Numbered from the stretch's first letter, positions 1-10,392 are shown. The stretch: 64,000 nt of DNA from Prorocentrum cordatum (GCA_963575745.1 CAUYUJ010020582.1:382583-446582), one strand, 5' to 3'. Numbers and translations: made by a program. The notes: generated by a model from the letters alone, not told the origin.

Positions 1-320
1 GAAATCCCGCCAAAACCATTCGCTTTGCACAAATTTCAGAACCGACTGTTCCGGAAAAAAAACATGGTTTTGCAGCGTCAGTTTTCCCAAAAACCTCCGC
101 TCGCGCTCTTGCGAATTCTTCGGGAACAAACCATAGGTTCTTTCTTCTACATGTTTATTGAATTTTGCCAGACAGGCCACCCGCGCCGCATGTCGAAATT
201 ATTCGAACGCCCTTGCGCGCGTGCTGGGGGAGGGGGGATCCGATCCGTAACAAATCATACAGATCGGGCCACTTTCGCGCGTCGGCCTTGCGCGCTTGTC
301 GAACTCCTTCCAAAACCGTC
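1..320. repeat. Degenerate T-rich/CG-rich repeat block
   Basis: Short AT-rich stretches alternate with GCGCGC-type motifs. The same style of sequence, including phrases such as GCGCGCTCTTGCGGATTC and AAACCAATGG, recurs at 4826-5110 and 20410-20890. I read this as a diverged copy of that repeat. The open frames across it have no recognisable domain. Confidence 0.45.
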
Positions 321-1440
321 ATCACCGACGCGAGGACGCCGTCATCATCGTCGGCGTGATTAGCATCGGCGCCGTCACTGGCCTTGCCGTCGCCGTTGTC
401 ACCATCGTCACCGGCATCGCTAGTTCCATCATCTCTTTAACCGTTGTCGACGTTGCCATGATACCGTGCCCGCCCAAGTCACCCCCCCGTACTGAAGTGC
501 CCGCTGCGAAGTGCCCAGCGGTCAGCGCCACCGCGGCCGCGCAGGTCGCGCCAAACTAATTGGCCGCTGCGCGCGCGAGCATGCGCGGCCGCAGAGATGC
601 AATAGCCAACGCCAACCACTCATCGCAATCGCCGCCGCATGGGTTTTGCAAACCAAGTTGCGGCTCGGTGGGCAGGAGGTGTTGCAAGAGCATGGAGTGT
701 GTCAACTTGTTTGCGTACGTGAATTGCAACAGATAGACTGCTTCACCTAGACTGCGCAACAAATACTGCTAGACACACTGTTTGGGGTCCACGCTGGCTA
801 ACATGTTTATCTGCCCGTCTCTCTCTCTGTCTCTCTTCGTCTCTCTCCCCCTCTCGGAAGATACGAAGGGCCCGGGTAAGCCCAATCTGTGTCAACGATA
901 CCGCAACACACCCTCCCGTCTCAAGTTCCCTGCCCATCAGTCCCCACATGCCTTCTCACTGCGCGGGGCGCCCCGCCCCCCCCATTGAAACACGAGCCAA
1001 GGGCCTGCGGGTTAAGAGACTGCGGCAAGGTGGGTTAAACATGCAAAGCAATGCCAAGCGATACCCCCGCTTTGAAAAGGAACCGCCCGCCATCGTATAT
1101 TTGTCCGACCGTTTTGACGTCTGGTCGAGCAAGCGGGCGAAACCTCAAGCGCGACCCCCTATGTTGAAAAGGGGCCGCCCTCCATCCGTGTAACTCTTGA
1201 ACAGTTTCACGCTTGACATGAGTGCTGAAGTCCCTGCAGAGGGCCCCAATTCGAAAACGTACTGGCACCTAACCATTTAAGTGCTGGGTTGCTTTAAAGA
1301 TGAATGTGCAAGTTGTGGATGCGAGAACCACATTCTGAACAGGTGTCGCGTTTCAACGGGTCTAACTGTTGGATCTAAGTTTCAGGAGCGTACACGGCAA
1401 AGAGACACATTAAGCGAAACGCCCGTTATCTCCTTACTGT
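321..1440. other. Unassigned GC-rich sequence
   Basis: No gene is recognised. Positions 335-470 are a cryptically simple stretch of GTC/GCC/ATC triplets, and 813-858 is a CT-rich run. The open frames on both strands are short and look like products of base composition. Confidence 0.5.
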
Positions 1441-2013
1441 CCCCCGATTGTCTTACTTCATCCTTCTCCGTCTCCTCCTCCTCCCCTTCGCCCTCCCCCT
1501 CCCGTTCCTCCTCTTCTTCCTTCTTCCCAACCCTCCTCCTCGTCTTCGTCTTTGTCGTCGTGGACGTCGTCGTCCTCCTCCGCCTCCCCCACCATCCTTC
1601 TCCACCTCCTCCTCCTCCTCTTCCTCCTCCTCCTCCTCCTCCTCCTCCACACTCCTCCCCTCGCCTCCTCCTCTTCCTCATCCTTCCTCCCCTCCCCCTT
1701 CCCCTGAGGAAGGAATAGCGATTGAGCGACGGGAGTGGAGGACAGTCCTCGACGGCGCAGGGAGAAGCGAGGGGACCCGACCCCTCAGAAGAGGAGAGTC
1801 TCTCCTCCTCCTCCTCCTCCTCATCATCATCATCATCATCATCATCCTGCTCACCCTCGCCCTCGTCCTCGTCCTCCTCCTCCTCCTCCTTGTCCTCGTC
1901 CTCGTCCTCGTCCTCCTCTTCCTCCTCGTCCTCGTCCTCGTCCTCGTCCTTGTCCTCCCTCCTCCTCCTCCTCCTCCTCCTCGTCCTCCTCCTCCTCCTC
2001 CTTCTCCTCCCTC
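1441..2013. repeat. (TCC)n/(CGTCCT)n compound microsatellite
   Basis: Long pyrimidine tract of TCC triplets interrupted by CGT and CAT triplets: TCC about 1580-1690, a TCA run near 1823-1845, and CCTCGT hexamers at 1860-1960. A unique segment sits at 1700-1790. Every frame reads as poly-Ser, Pro or Leu, or Glu, Arg or Gly on the other strand, so the frames here are not evidence of genes. Confidence 0.9.
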
Positions 2014-3005
2014 TCCTTGGACTTTCGGGATCGTGATTTCATCACAACGCACCTCCCGATAGCCCTCGACCCCATCCCGGGGACCGCTTTCTCGTCACGG
2101 CCAGTCTTTGGTGGTCCTGGGCTCCCCTGGAAGCCGAAGTGGTGAGAAAGCCGGGCGTCGCCATTTCTTCGCGTCGGAGGCCTGGTGCCTCCTCTCGATG
2201 GCAGGCCTGCTGCCGAGGTCCCCCCCCTATGTTCCTGAAAGTACCCAGAGTTTCTCGGACGCCTCCAGGGGCCTCTCGGGAGCCCCATGGGGCTCGCCAG
2301 AGCCACAGACCGCTTCACCACAGCCGCTGACCAACGACCTCGATCTTCAAACTCCTCCGCCTCCTCCTCCTCCTCCTTCTCCTCCTCCTTCTCCTCCTCC
2401 TCCTCCTCCTCCTCTTCCTCCTCCATATAAGGCCTCCACACTCGTCCTCCTCGTCCTCCTCGTCCTCCTCCTCATCCTCCTCCTCCTCCTCCTCCTCCTT
2501 CTCCTCCCTCTCCTTGGACTTTCGGGATCGTGGTTTCATCACAACGCACCTCCCGATAGCCCTCGACCCCATCCCGGGGACCGCTTTCTCGTCACGGCCA
2601 GTCTTTGGTGGTCCTGGGCTCCCCTGGAAGCCGAAGTGGTGAGAAAGCCGGGCGTCGCCATTTCTTCGCGTCGGAGGCCTGGTGCCTCCTCTCGATGGCA
2701 GGCCTGCTGCCGAGGTCCCCCCCCTATGTTCCTGAAAGTACCCAGAGTTTCTCGGACGCCTCCATGGGCCTCTCGGGAGCCCCATGGGGCTCGCCAGAGC
2801 CACAGACCGCTTCACCACAGCCGCTGACCAACGACCTCGATCTTCAAACTCCTCCGCCTCCTCCTCCTCCTCCTTCTCCTCCTCCTCCTCCTCCTCTCCT
2901 CCTCTTCTCCTCCATATAAGGCCTCCACACTCCTCCTCTCGTCTCCTCGTCCTCCTCCTCATCCTCCTCCTCCTCCTCGTCCTCCTCGTCCTCCTCGTCC
3001 TCCTC
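2014..3005. repeat. 497-bp tandem duplication with TCC tracts
   Basis: The segment starting TCCTTGGACTTTCGGGATCG at 2014 is repeated from 2511, a spacing of 497 bp. The two copies differ at only a few bases outside the TCC tracts (for example GTGATTTC against GTGGTTTC, and CAGGGGCC against CATGGGCC). Each copy ends in its own TCC tract and a CCATATAAGGCCTCCACACTC segment. A third, shorter trace of that end segment is at 3085-3110. The duplication is therefore recent. Confidence 0.9.
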
Positions 3006-3095
3006 GTCCTCCTCGTCCTCCTCGTCGTCCTCCTCCTCCGCCTTCTCCTCCTCCTCCTCCTCCTCCTCCTCCTCCTCCTCCTCCTCCTCCACATG
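2840..3095. repeat. (TCC)n/(TCG)n microsatellite
   Basis: TCC triplets with CGTCCT hexamers at 2980-3025, inside and just after the second copy of the 497-bp duplication. Confidence 0.9.
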
Positions 3096-3206
3096 AGGCC
3101 TCCACCCTCCTCCCCAGACCGGTGTGCGGCCCGTGGATTTCTCGACCGCTTCCCGAGGGACTGGCTTTCCTCATCCTGAGTCGCTTCTTGCTGGTGGCCC
3201 CAAGCC

Positions 3207-3330
3207 TTAGGTCGGGCACGTCCCCCTACACGCGGATTTTGGGCGAAAAATAACATTGTAAAACCAAATTCAAAACATATCTAACAATGAAACATAGTCC
3301 CCTGACTTTTTTCTGAAACAATATTAATCA
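3207..3330 (+). mobile_element. MITE-1 element, right end missing
   Basis: It begins TTAGGTCGGGCACGTCCCC, the left terminus of the MITE-1 family seen complete at 6999, 24197, 25778, 36050, 38219 and 63591. The AT-rich body follows, but the matching right terminus is absent. The sequence changes at about 3331 into another dispersed repeat. Confidence 0.75.
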
Positions 3331-3450
3331 GAGTGATGGGGGCTGAACCGAACGGTCATTCAGTGTCCCTGGGTGCGTGGCTGAAATGGAATTCCGCGAT
3401 GCGGATTTTTCTTGTTGAACTCTCACTTCTGAAGAATAATTATTGTTGAT
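3331..3450 (+). repeat. Dispersed repeat, copy with almost no GTT tract
   Basis: Positions 3331-3412 match 19705-19782 (shared phrases TCAGAGTGA, GTCATTCA, GTCCCTGGGTGCGTGGCTGAA, split here, and CCGCGATGCGGATT). Positions 3428-3446 then match the sequence after the GTT tract at 20180 (GAAGAATAATTATTGTTG). The roughly 390-bp GTT tract of the 19.8-kb copy is reduced here to a few bases. Confidence 0.8.
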
Positions 3451-3575
3451 CCCCCCTGTCCGGTGCCCACTGTTTTTTTTCATTTGAAGTGCTTCCTCTG
3501 GGGCTCGCACCCTGTTTTTTGACAGGGAAAGCCTTGCGGATCAGATTGCGTTGTTGGGCCCCGGACTACAACAAC
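3451..3575. other. Unassigned spacer
   Basis: Short non-repetitive stretch between the dispersed repeat and the 42-bp array. Nothing is recognised. Confidence 0.5.
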
Positions 3576-4030
3576 AACGGCTCCCGCCTGAGACTTCCTC
3601 ACAATTTACTCAGGACCCCTGCTCCCGCCTGAGACTTCCTCAAAATTTACTACGGAAGGGCGATCCCGCTTCAGACTTTCTCACATTTTACTCAGAGACG
3701 GCGCTCCCGCTTGAGACTTCCTTATAATTTACTCAGGAATGGCGCTCTCGCTTAGGACTTCCTCGCAATTTATTGCAGCATCGCGTTGTCGACGCTCAGG
3801 AACCACGCTCGCGCCAAGGACGCCCTCGCAATTTACTTAGGAATCGCGCTCTCGCTTAATACTTCCTCGCAATTTACGCAAAAATCCCGTTTGAATGTCC
3901 CACCCGCCCGACCCGCCCGTCAGGGTCCGCCCGCCCGACCGGCGCTCCCGCCTGAGACGTCCGACAATGTACTCGGGACCCCCGCTCCCGCCCAACTCTT
4001 CCTTGAGGAATACGCCCTCGCCTAGGACTT
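3576..4030. repeat. Degenerate tandem array, unit about 42 bp
   Basis: Eight or nine imperfect units built on GCTCCCGCCTGAGACTTCCT followed by CACAATTTACTCAGGA. The array is interrupted at about 3895-3948 by GGGCGG-type sequence that resembles the repeats at 43070-43365 on the opposite strand. Confidence 0.8.
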
Positions 4031-4559
4031 CCGCGAACGTTGACACTCTTACCCTCCTGCCCCTTCCTCCCCATCCAACCTCCCTCCTCCCTCCCCTCTC
4101 CCTCAGATCCACCCTCCTCCTCCCTCTTCCTCTCTCCCCTCACCCTCCTCCCATAACCCTCCTCCCTCCTCTCTTCGCCCTCCCCTCTCCAGCCTCCTCC
4201 TTCCTCCCTCCTCTGTCTCTCTATCTCCAATCGCCCCCCCCCTCCTCGCCCCCTCTCTCCTGGCGTGTTCCCCTTTAGTCTCGGCCCTCCCCCTCCCTTC
4301 CTCCCACTCTCCCTCGTTCTCCCCCTTCCTCTTCTTGCAGGGCCCGCGCTAATTCCAATGGTGGGCAAAGAGATGCGTGCCCCATCCTCCGAATAATTCC
4401 CCGCCCGTTCACGCCCGCTTGTCTAAGCCCGCCCGCCCCCGCAAAAAGAAAGAATCCCCCCAGAAGGGGGTACGCTCGAAGACGAAGGGGGCGGGTATCG
4501 AGGGCGTGGGTATACACGTTGCATGGCACGCGGGCAAGTAAGAGCGAACAGTCTTAAAA
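4031..4559. repeat. Pyrimidine-rich CTCC tract and unassigned flank
   Basis: Positions 4050-4340 are almost pure CT on this strand, mostly CCTCC and CTCCC. Positions 4341-4559 carry no recognisable gene. Confidence 0.7.
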
Positions 4560-5414
4560 TGATTGTTGTTGTTGTTGTTGTTGAACATTATTAATTCTAA
4601 AGAATAATTATTGTTGGGGCCCCTGGTGCACGGCCCCCCTGCGCCGCCTAGGCCGCAGCTACATTTTCATCATTTTCGTGAGGAAGCCTCAGGTAATTCG
4701 ATGTGATCAAGATCCGGTTGTTTTGTTGTAATCCGCTTTCCCTTGCAAAAAACACTATAAAATGACATTTCTTGTTCTAATATAATCAAATTTCAAGAAT
4801 CCCTTGCAAAAAATAAGGTAAAGTGGACATTCGCGCGCGCAAGACGAAATCCTTCCAAAACCTTAGTGTTCGGAGCGATTTTAACATAAAAACATCAAAA
4901 AACCAATGGTTTTTCAACAAAAAAATGTCAAAATCTCATCCCGCGCGCTCTTGCGGATTCGTAGGAAACCCAACACTTTTTAAACATTTCTGTCAAACGG
5001 GCTTTTGCGAGCAACTTTTTCGAACTTCTGCGACAACGGTTGCGCACCTGCCAGGGCCATCATCCCTGTCAAATAATACCATGCGGGACACATTCGTTTT
5101 TTCTTCGCGCGCGCACGCCGTCGTCGTCGGCCGCGGGGCCATGAATAGTAGCCACGGTCGTCCGCATGCCACGAAGTGAAGTGTCCGAACGTCATAGGGC
5201 GGGAAGCTGGGTGTGGGTGGTGGCGAAGAGTCGTGTGGATATTTGGTAGAGCTTGCACTGCCCCCCCACAAAGTGGGGGTATTGGCTGGCGTCGCATGAA
5301 AACCCTGGCACTGGTGAGAACACTGAGCGTTCGGGTAAAGTGATTGTTGGTGTTGTTGTTGTTGTTGTTGTTGTTGTTTTTTTTGTTCTTGTTTGTTGTT
5401 GTATGTTGTTGTCG

Positions 5415-5875
5415 TCGTCCCACCCGCGCCCCGCCCCGCGACCCACCCGCGACCCACCCCGCGACCCACCCGCGACCCACCCGCGACCCACCCCGCGCCC
5501 CACCCGCGCCCCACCCCGCGACCCACCCGCGACCCACCCGCGACCCACCTGCGACCCATCCCGCTACCCGCCCGCGACCCACCCCGAGACCTCCCTGGCG
5601 ACCCACCCGCGACCCACCCGCGACCCACCCGCAACCCACCCGCGACCCACCCCGCGACCCACCCGCGACCCACCCGCGACACACCCTGCGACCCACCCGC
5701 TACCCGCCCGCGACCCACCCCGAGACCTCCCTGGCGACCCACCCGCGACCCACCAGCGACCCACCCGTGACCCACCCGCAACCCACTCCGCGACCCACCC
5801 GCGACCCACCCGCGACCCACCACGACCCACCCGGGACCCACTCGCGACCCACCCCGCGACTCACCCAAAATTTTC
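5415..5875 (+). repeat. 11-bp minisatellite (CGCGACCCACC)n
   Basis: About 40 tandem units of CGCGACCCACC with variants containing an extra C. The same unit fills 21455-21872. The open frames through it read as simple Arg/Pro/Thr/His repeats or, on the other strand, Gly/Arg/Trp/Val repeats. Confidence 0.92.
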
Positions 5876-6430
5876 GGCGCCTGCGGCGGGTTTTTTTTGC
5901 ATTCGTTCCAAATGGAGAACCTGCGACCCACCCGCGACCCAAACTGCGCCCGCGACCCACCAGCGACCCACCGCGACCCACCCGCGAACCACCCGTGACC
6001 CACCCCGCGACCCACTCGAAATTTTCGGCGCCTGCGGCGGGCTTCTTTTGCATTCGTTCCAGGTGGAGAACCTGCGACCCACCCCGCGTCCCAAACCGCG
6101 TTCAGTGTACACATCAAAATTTTCGGCGCCTGCGGCGGGCTGTGTTTGAAGTCCTTCCAGGTGGAGGTGGAGAGCCCGCGACCCACCCGAGACCCAAACT
6201 AAGTTCACAGAACAAGCCAAAACTTCGGCGCCTGCGGCGGGTTTCTTTTGCATTCGTTCCAGGTGGAGAACCTGCGACCCAAACCGCGTTCAGTGTACAC
6301 ATCAAAATTTTCGGCGCCTGCGGCGGGCTGTTGTTGAAGTCCTTCCAGGTGGAGGTGGAGAGCCCGCGACCCACCCGCGACCCAAACTACGTTCACTGAA
6401 AGTTCACTGAACGAGCCAAACAGCGTTCAC
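5869..6430 (+). repeat. Higher-order repeat, units near 100 bp
   Basis: Five units, at about 5869, 6009, 6115, 6218 and 6303, each contain TTCGGCGCCTGCGGCGGG, a pyrimidine run, a CATTCGTTCCAGGTGGAGA-like or TCCTTCCAGGTGGAGGTGGA-like segment, and a stub of the 11-bp minisatellite. Two shortened units close copy 2 at 21881 and 21922. Confidence 0.85.
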
Positions 6431-6504
6431 TGAACGGCTCGACGCCCGCTTCGCCCGCGCCCGTCCCCTCACTCTTATCCGCAATCGCGGGGTGCTACGT
6501 TTTC

Positions 6505-6540
6505 AGATTCCTCCTGCAGGGGGGCATGCCCGACCTACAG
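6505..6540 (+). mobile_element. MITE-1 right-end fragment
   Basis: ATTCCTCCTGCAGGGGGGCA followed by TGCCCGACCTA matches the right terminus of MITE-1. No left end or body is present. Confidence 0.65.
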
Positions 6541-6684
6541 TAACCCCAAGCCCCGAAACGGCCTCCAGACGGCGAGGGTGGCGAACGAAGCTCGATGCCT
6601 GAGCTCGGCACTGCAAGGATGGGGCCCCGAGACATGGGGCCCACAGGCTGGCCAATCGGCGGCTCGCGCTGCTGACTTCTCTGG

Positions 6685-6785
6685 CGCCCCTGGCGCAGGA
6701 GGCGCCGACTCCTCGAGGCAAGCGCCCAGCGGCGGGGCCGAAACCAGCTGCATGCAGCAGACTCCGCACCCCCCCGCCACGCCTC
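6685..6785 (-). mobile_element. IR-5 family fragment
   Basis: Contains AGCGGCGGGGCCGAAACCAG and the palindrome CTGCATGCAG in the order found in IR-5 at 52767-52959, followed by a C-rich run. The outer ends are missing or diverged. Confidence 0.55.
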
Positions 6786-6807
6786 CCCGGAGTAATCCTC
6801 GTCGTCT

Positions 6808-6975
6808 GGCTTCTGTTGAGCAGAGACCGACCGCCCCGGCATTCCTCTGGGCCTAACACGGCTTGTTCTTAGGACCCCAACAGGTTCCAACAAGAAAAAC
6901 AATACTCGCAAGACATAGACCCGATGTGTCCAAACAAGACAGTCCCGGCCAGAACTGTTCCAAAGACATTGCGTG
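6808..6975 (+). repeat. Dispersed repeat R-A, copy 1
   Basis: Matches 11474-11612: GAGCAG.GACCGACC, CCCGGCATTCC, TTGTTCTTAG, then ACAGTC and CCAGAACTGT in the same order. It is diverged but colinear over roughly 140 bp. Function unknown. Confidence 0.65.
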
Positions 6976-6998
6976 CAGAACACACAAGGTTATTAGAA

Positions 6999-7158
6999 TT
7001 AGGTCGGGCGTGTCCCCCTACAGGCCGATTTTTGACGAAAAATTACAAGTACCCAACAAATACCCAAGCAATATTCAAAACTACTTAAAAATAGTCCCCT
7101 TTCAATGTTTTTGACTATGTTTGAATATTCCTCCTGTAGAGGGGCGTGCCCGACTTAA
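6999..7158 (+). mobile_element. MITE-1 element, complete
   Basis: 160-bp element with inverted termini (left TTAGGTCGGGCGTGTCCCCC, right ending GTGCCCGACTTAA) and an AT-rich body. It is flanked by TATTAGAA (6991-6998) and TCTTAGAA (7159-7166), an 8-bp target-site duplication matching at 7 of 8 positions. There is no coding capacity. The 8-bp duplication suggests mobilisation by a hAT-type transposase (inference). Confidence 0.9.
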
Positions 7159-7377
7159 TCTTAGAACACTGCTCCGCCACTCTTTGAATTTTGGGTCACA
7201 ACTCGGGCCTCCGGCGGCCGATGGGGACGCCCTGGGCACCCCCATGGCACGCCCTCGGCGAGGCGCCGCTGCCCCGGGGCACAGTTCCCGAAGCTGGGAG
7301 CAACCCCGCCGGGAGCTGCAGGACACGTCCGAGCACCTCGACAACCTCGGGCCCCCTGTCCTCCGACCCGCTTCGTC
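7159..7377. other. Unassigned GC-rich sequence
   Basis: No gene is recognised between the MITE-1 copy and the GGA tract. Confidence 0.5.
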
Positions 7378-7532
7378 CGAGGAGGAGGAGGAGGAGGAGG
7401 AGGCGGAGGAGGAGGAGGAGGAGGAGGAGGAGGAGGAGGGGGAGGAGGAGGAGGAGGAGGAGGAGGAGGAGGAGGAGGAGGAGGACGAGGAGGGGGAGGA
7501 GGAGGAGGAGGAGGAGGAGGAGGGGGAGGAGC
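7378..7532 (+). repeat. (GGA)n microsatellite
   Basis: About 150 bp of GAG/GGA triplets with occasional GGGG, GCG and GAC interruptions. Confidence 0.95.
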
Positions 7533-7756
7533 CTCGAAAACCTCGGGCCCCCTTGCGTCCGACCCGCTTCCCTCGAGCCTTCCCTTTCGCCCCCCCCGGG
7601 GGCGCACGACGGGCAGCCGCGACGGAGCGACGGAGCGGCCCGCGGTCCCGGTCGCGGTCCCGCTCGCCGCGGTCCCGGTCGCGGCGGCGGTCTCCCCGGT
7701 GCCCGTGGTCGTAGCTGGGGGCGCGGCGGCGGGTGGGCGCACAGCATGAGCCGGTG

Positions 7757-7932
7757 CATCGACCTTGCAGACGTGCTGCAGCGGATGTTTGCGCGGGTTC
7801 CTGTCAACGCAAGATCCCGGAACGGCGAGCGAAAAATTCGCTTCGAGATCCGGATCGAAACTCTCCAGGACAATCCGGGCCCATGCCATTGGCTTCCTAA
7901 CGAAATCCGCTCTGCGATGTTGGCGCCATGAC
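7757..7932 (+). repeat. Dispersed repeat R-B, copy 1
   Basis: Begins ATCGACCTTGCAGACGTGCT and ends CCGCTCTGCGATGTTGGCGC. The same start and end, with a diverged middle, recur at 9771-10008. The frame here reads through about 60 codons, but the second copy does not conserve it, so I do not call a gene. Confidence 0.7.
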
Positions 7933-8478
7933 ATGAGGAGCAACACAACTACCCCTGATCCTCTGGGAAGGGACCTAAGTCAGGAGGGCCAAAAACACTA
8001 GGGAGAATGGGCGACGCAACAAAGACGGGTTCGGTTGCGCCGACATTGGCGCGTAAATTGTCCGCGTAAGGTCGCGCGTGAGCGCCCTCGTCTCCAATGT
8101 GGCGTGCCGCTCTGGGGGCCCGCGTAAGTCACCGCGTAAGGTCGCTGCGCCATCGTGCGTACGGCCCGTTTTTGATCGTCGCTCGTGGGCTGTGTTGCAG
8201 ATGTCTCAGACGAACCCACCCACACGATTAGGGATAACCCAAAACAGCCGACTACCTAAGTGAGGCCACGAGTTCGTTGTGCTATTGGGCTTAAGGGTTG
8301 TATTATGCTGCCTGACAGTATGTACGCACGATGAGATATATCGTCGTAGGAAATATTTGGGCACCTTCTTCGTCGATCTTTGAGGGTCCTCAGGCGCCCC
8401 AGAGCGTCTGTAGGTCCCCAGGGCCATCGGGGGGACAAGGAAAGTCCGTGGGGCACCTGCTTGCAGGCTGGTGTCTTA
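7933..8478. other. Unassigned sequence with short CGCGTAAGGTCG repeats
   Basis: CGCGTAAGGTCGC occurs twice (about 8063 and 8137), and GCGCCGACATTGG faces CCAATGTGGCG across 8038-8105. No gene is recognised in the remainder. Confidence 0.5.
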
Positions 8479-8654
8479 CAGTGGAAGCCCGACCAGAAGA
8501 GACCTTCCACAAGAAATCCAACCCTGAGACCCCAGGACGTCCATCGATTTTTGGTGTAGGAACGTCACGCTTTCCATAGCAAAGCCATCGGAACCCAAGA
8601 AGCCCAGGGCACCCTGGAGGCAAGCAGGGTATTTCTTGGCATGCGTCTCCACTG
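8479..8654 (+). mobile_element. IR-6 inverted-repeat element, copy 1
   Basis: 176-bp element starting CAGTGGAAGCCCGACCAGAA. The end, read on the other strand, starts CAGTGGAGACGCATGCCAAG. The interior (CTGAGACCCCAGGACGTC, CGCTTTCCAT) is shared with 60463-60632 and 61949-62124. Non-coding. The termini resemble CAGTG-type hAT ends (inference). Confidence 0.8.
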
Positions 8655-9056
8655 TTTCTTGGCGTGCCTGCTGTATCAGATCCCTGAACAATGTCAGACT
8701 GAGATAAATTCGCAACGGCTAAATCTTTGGGTCGAAAACCTCGGTTCAATCTGCTGAGGAACTCTTGCCTGCTAGCGGCCGAAGGGCCATGAGGCGAAGA
8801 TGCATGCCGTAACTGGGTCTGGCCGACGAGACCTCTGGCGATGCATATCTAGACACCCAGCGAATCACCACACAGCAAATCGTGAGTGAGAGGAAGGAGA
8901 TGAAGGGGGAGGGACCCATTATCCCCCGGCGTCGCGACAACATCACGACGCAACCTTTTTCGTCCCCGTCTTCGGGTTCTCGGGGCCCCTGCCGGGTCCT
9001 GAAACAGTCCAAGAACGGCTCAGGATGCAAAGCCAGTCTTGGGGAAGAGGTTCTAG
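8655..9056. other. Unassigned sequence
   Basis: No gene, tandem repeat or element end is recognised. Confidence 0.5.
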
Positions 9057-9284
9057 AGGCCTTCTAGATGGGGTCCGAGTAGATGGTGTCGAAGGATCGC
9101 GCTGCATCGCCAATGCATCGCCGATGTATCGGCGATGCATCGGCGATGCATCGGGGACGTCGGCGATGCATCGGCGACGTCGGCGTGGAGAAAATCTGGC
9201 TTCGCATCGAGCCGCATCGCCGATGTATCGGTGATACGGCGCGATCCTCCGACTCCATCTACTCCGACCCCATCTGGGAGGCCT
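9057..9284. mobile_element. IR-2 foldback element, copy 1
   Basis: Terminal inverted repeats of about 45 bp (left AGGCCTTCTAGATGGGGTCC, right ends CCATCTGGGAGGCCT) enclose a core made of the self-complementary unit GCATCGGCGATG repeated in several orientations (about 9100-9240). The whole 228 bp can fold into one long hairpin. Copies are at 40702 and 41464. Confidence 0.85.
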
Positions 9285-9770
9285 AGAGGCCCCGACCTCA
9301 GGGGGTCCGAGCTGCGCAAGAGTCAAGGCGCCCCAGGGGCCTGTGGAGGGGAGGCTCGCTGCTGGACTGTCGAGATCGGCTGCTCTTGGATCTGTGACCA
9401 CTGTGGGCTCTCAAGCAAAAGGGCAGGTCGGCAGCGACTGGCCCACGCTCTCGGGGCTTACCGTTGAGCTTCTTTTGCTTGGGGGTCTCTTGGGGCCTTT
9501 GGGGGGCCTCGTGGGGCAGAGAGATCGGATGTTCCGCTCGCGCTCTCCCTCTTGGCCTCTCTTGGAGCCTTCTTGCGTGCTTTCGGGGGGCCGTCTTCGG
9601 GCTGTGGTGGAACCCTCCTGGGCCGCCCTGGGCCCTCGTGGGGTCGGGCCCCACTGGGAAGACGGCCAGAACTGCCGAGCACGGCGCTCTGTCCGCGCCC
9701 CTTTCGGCGTACCGAGCGGGCCCCAGCACCAGGGAGGGAGGGCTCGTGGTGCCCTTTTTCGTTGCACCGA
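9285..9770. other. Unassigned sequence
   Basis: Moderately GC-rich. Frames are open on both strands but have no domain I recognise. Confidence 0.45.
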
Positions 9771-10012
9771 CCTTGCAGACGTGCTGCAGCGGATTGTGTT
9801 GCGTGGATGTCTGCCAATGCAGAACCCCGAGACGGCGAGCGAAACACGAAGTGAATTTTGCGTGGGTGTTTTTTTGTTGTCTTCATTCCTGGCCCCCCCC
9901 AAAAAGCCGCACGAAATTCACGTCGAACTCCGGAACGATACTACTAGGACAAAGCCCATCCCCTCGTTTTCCGAACGAAATCCGCTCTGCGATGTTGGCG
10001 CCATGGCATTTT
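9771..10012 (+). repeat. Dispersed repeat R-B, copy 2
   Basis: Shares CCGACCTTGCAGACGTGCTG at its start and AACGAAATCCGCTCTGCGAT near its end with 7757-7932. It has about 60 extra bp in the middle, including a T-rich and C-rich run near 9868-9905. Confidence 0.7.
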
Positions 10013-10392
10013 GGTCAGTTTTTGGCAGTCGGAGTCGCCCCTCCCCAAGCGACCTCTGGGGGGGCGCGGGTTCCGAACACACGAACTTCCGTGGATCATT
10101 TGAGCCCAGACGCAAGTCTGGTTCGAGAGGGGGGGCAGGAGGGGGATGATGCAGGATCCTTGTAACCTCACGAATTCTTGAAATCCGCGGTTGGCGTGTG
10201 TCGGTTCCTTACTTTGTTCGTTATTTACGCTTCTTGCGCGGCAACAGCTGGGGCCTCCGACGCATCGAACCCAACAAACGCTCATGATTTGGACTCGAGT
10301 CCCTGCGTTTTGTACCGCCCAAGCGAAGATCGAGGCCCAAACCGGACGTTCGCGTGAAAACTTCCGTGGAGCCCATCCTCTCCCTCCTGGAA
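10013..10392. other. Unassigned sequence
   Basis: Nothing recognisable. Confidence 0.45.

Larger units (their letters stand above)
4560..6500 (+). repeat. Segmental duplication, copy 1
   Basis: This locus is repeated at 20165-22013. In order it has a short GTT tract (4560-4586), a near-identical block of about 540 bp (4587-5125), a further near-identical block of about 200 bp (5139-5345), a second GTT tract (5341-5410), an 11-bp minisatellite, and an end that shares TTATCCGCAA and GCGGGGTGCT with copy 2 (about 6476-6500 against 21989-22013). Copy 2 has an extra 420 bp where this copy has about 15-25 bp near 5119-5138. No protein is recognised. The blocks could belong to a non-coding or satellite-like element. 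Confidence 0.85.

Noticed and set aside
1382-3256. Long open frames of poly-Ser/Pro/Leu or poly-Glu/Arg/Gly
   Set aside because: They are translations of (TCC)n/(GGA)n and stay open in several frames at once.
4993-6399. 350-400-codon frames across the 11-bp minisatellite
   Set aside because: Both strands and several frames are open because the unit lacks stop codons; the protein is a simple repeat.
7161-7948. Pro-rich and Glu-rich frames over the 7.4-kb GGA tract
   Set aside because: Driven by the microsatellite; the flanking parts have no domain.
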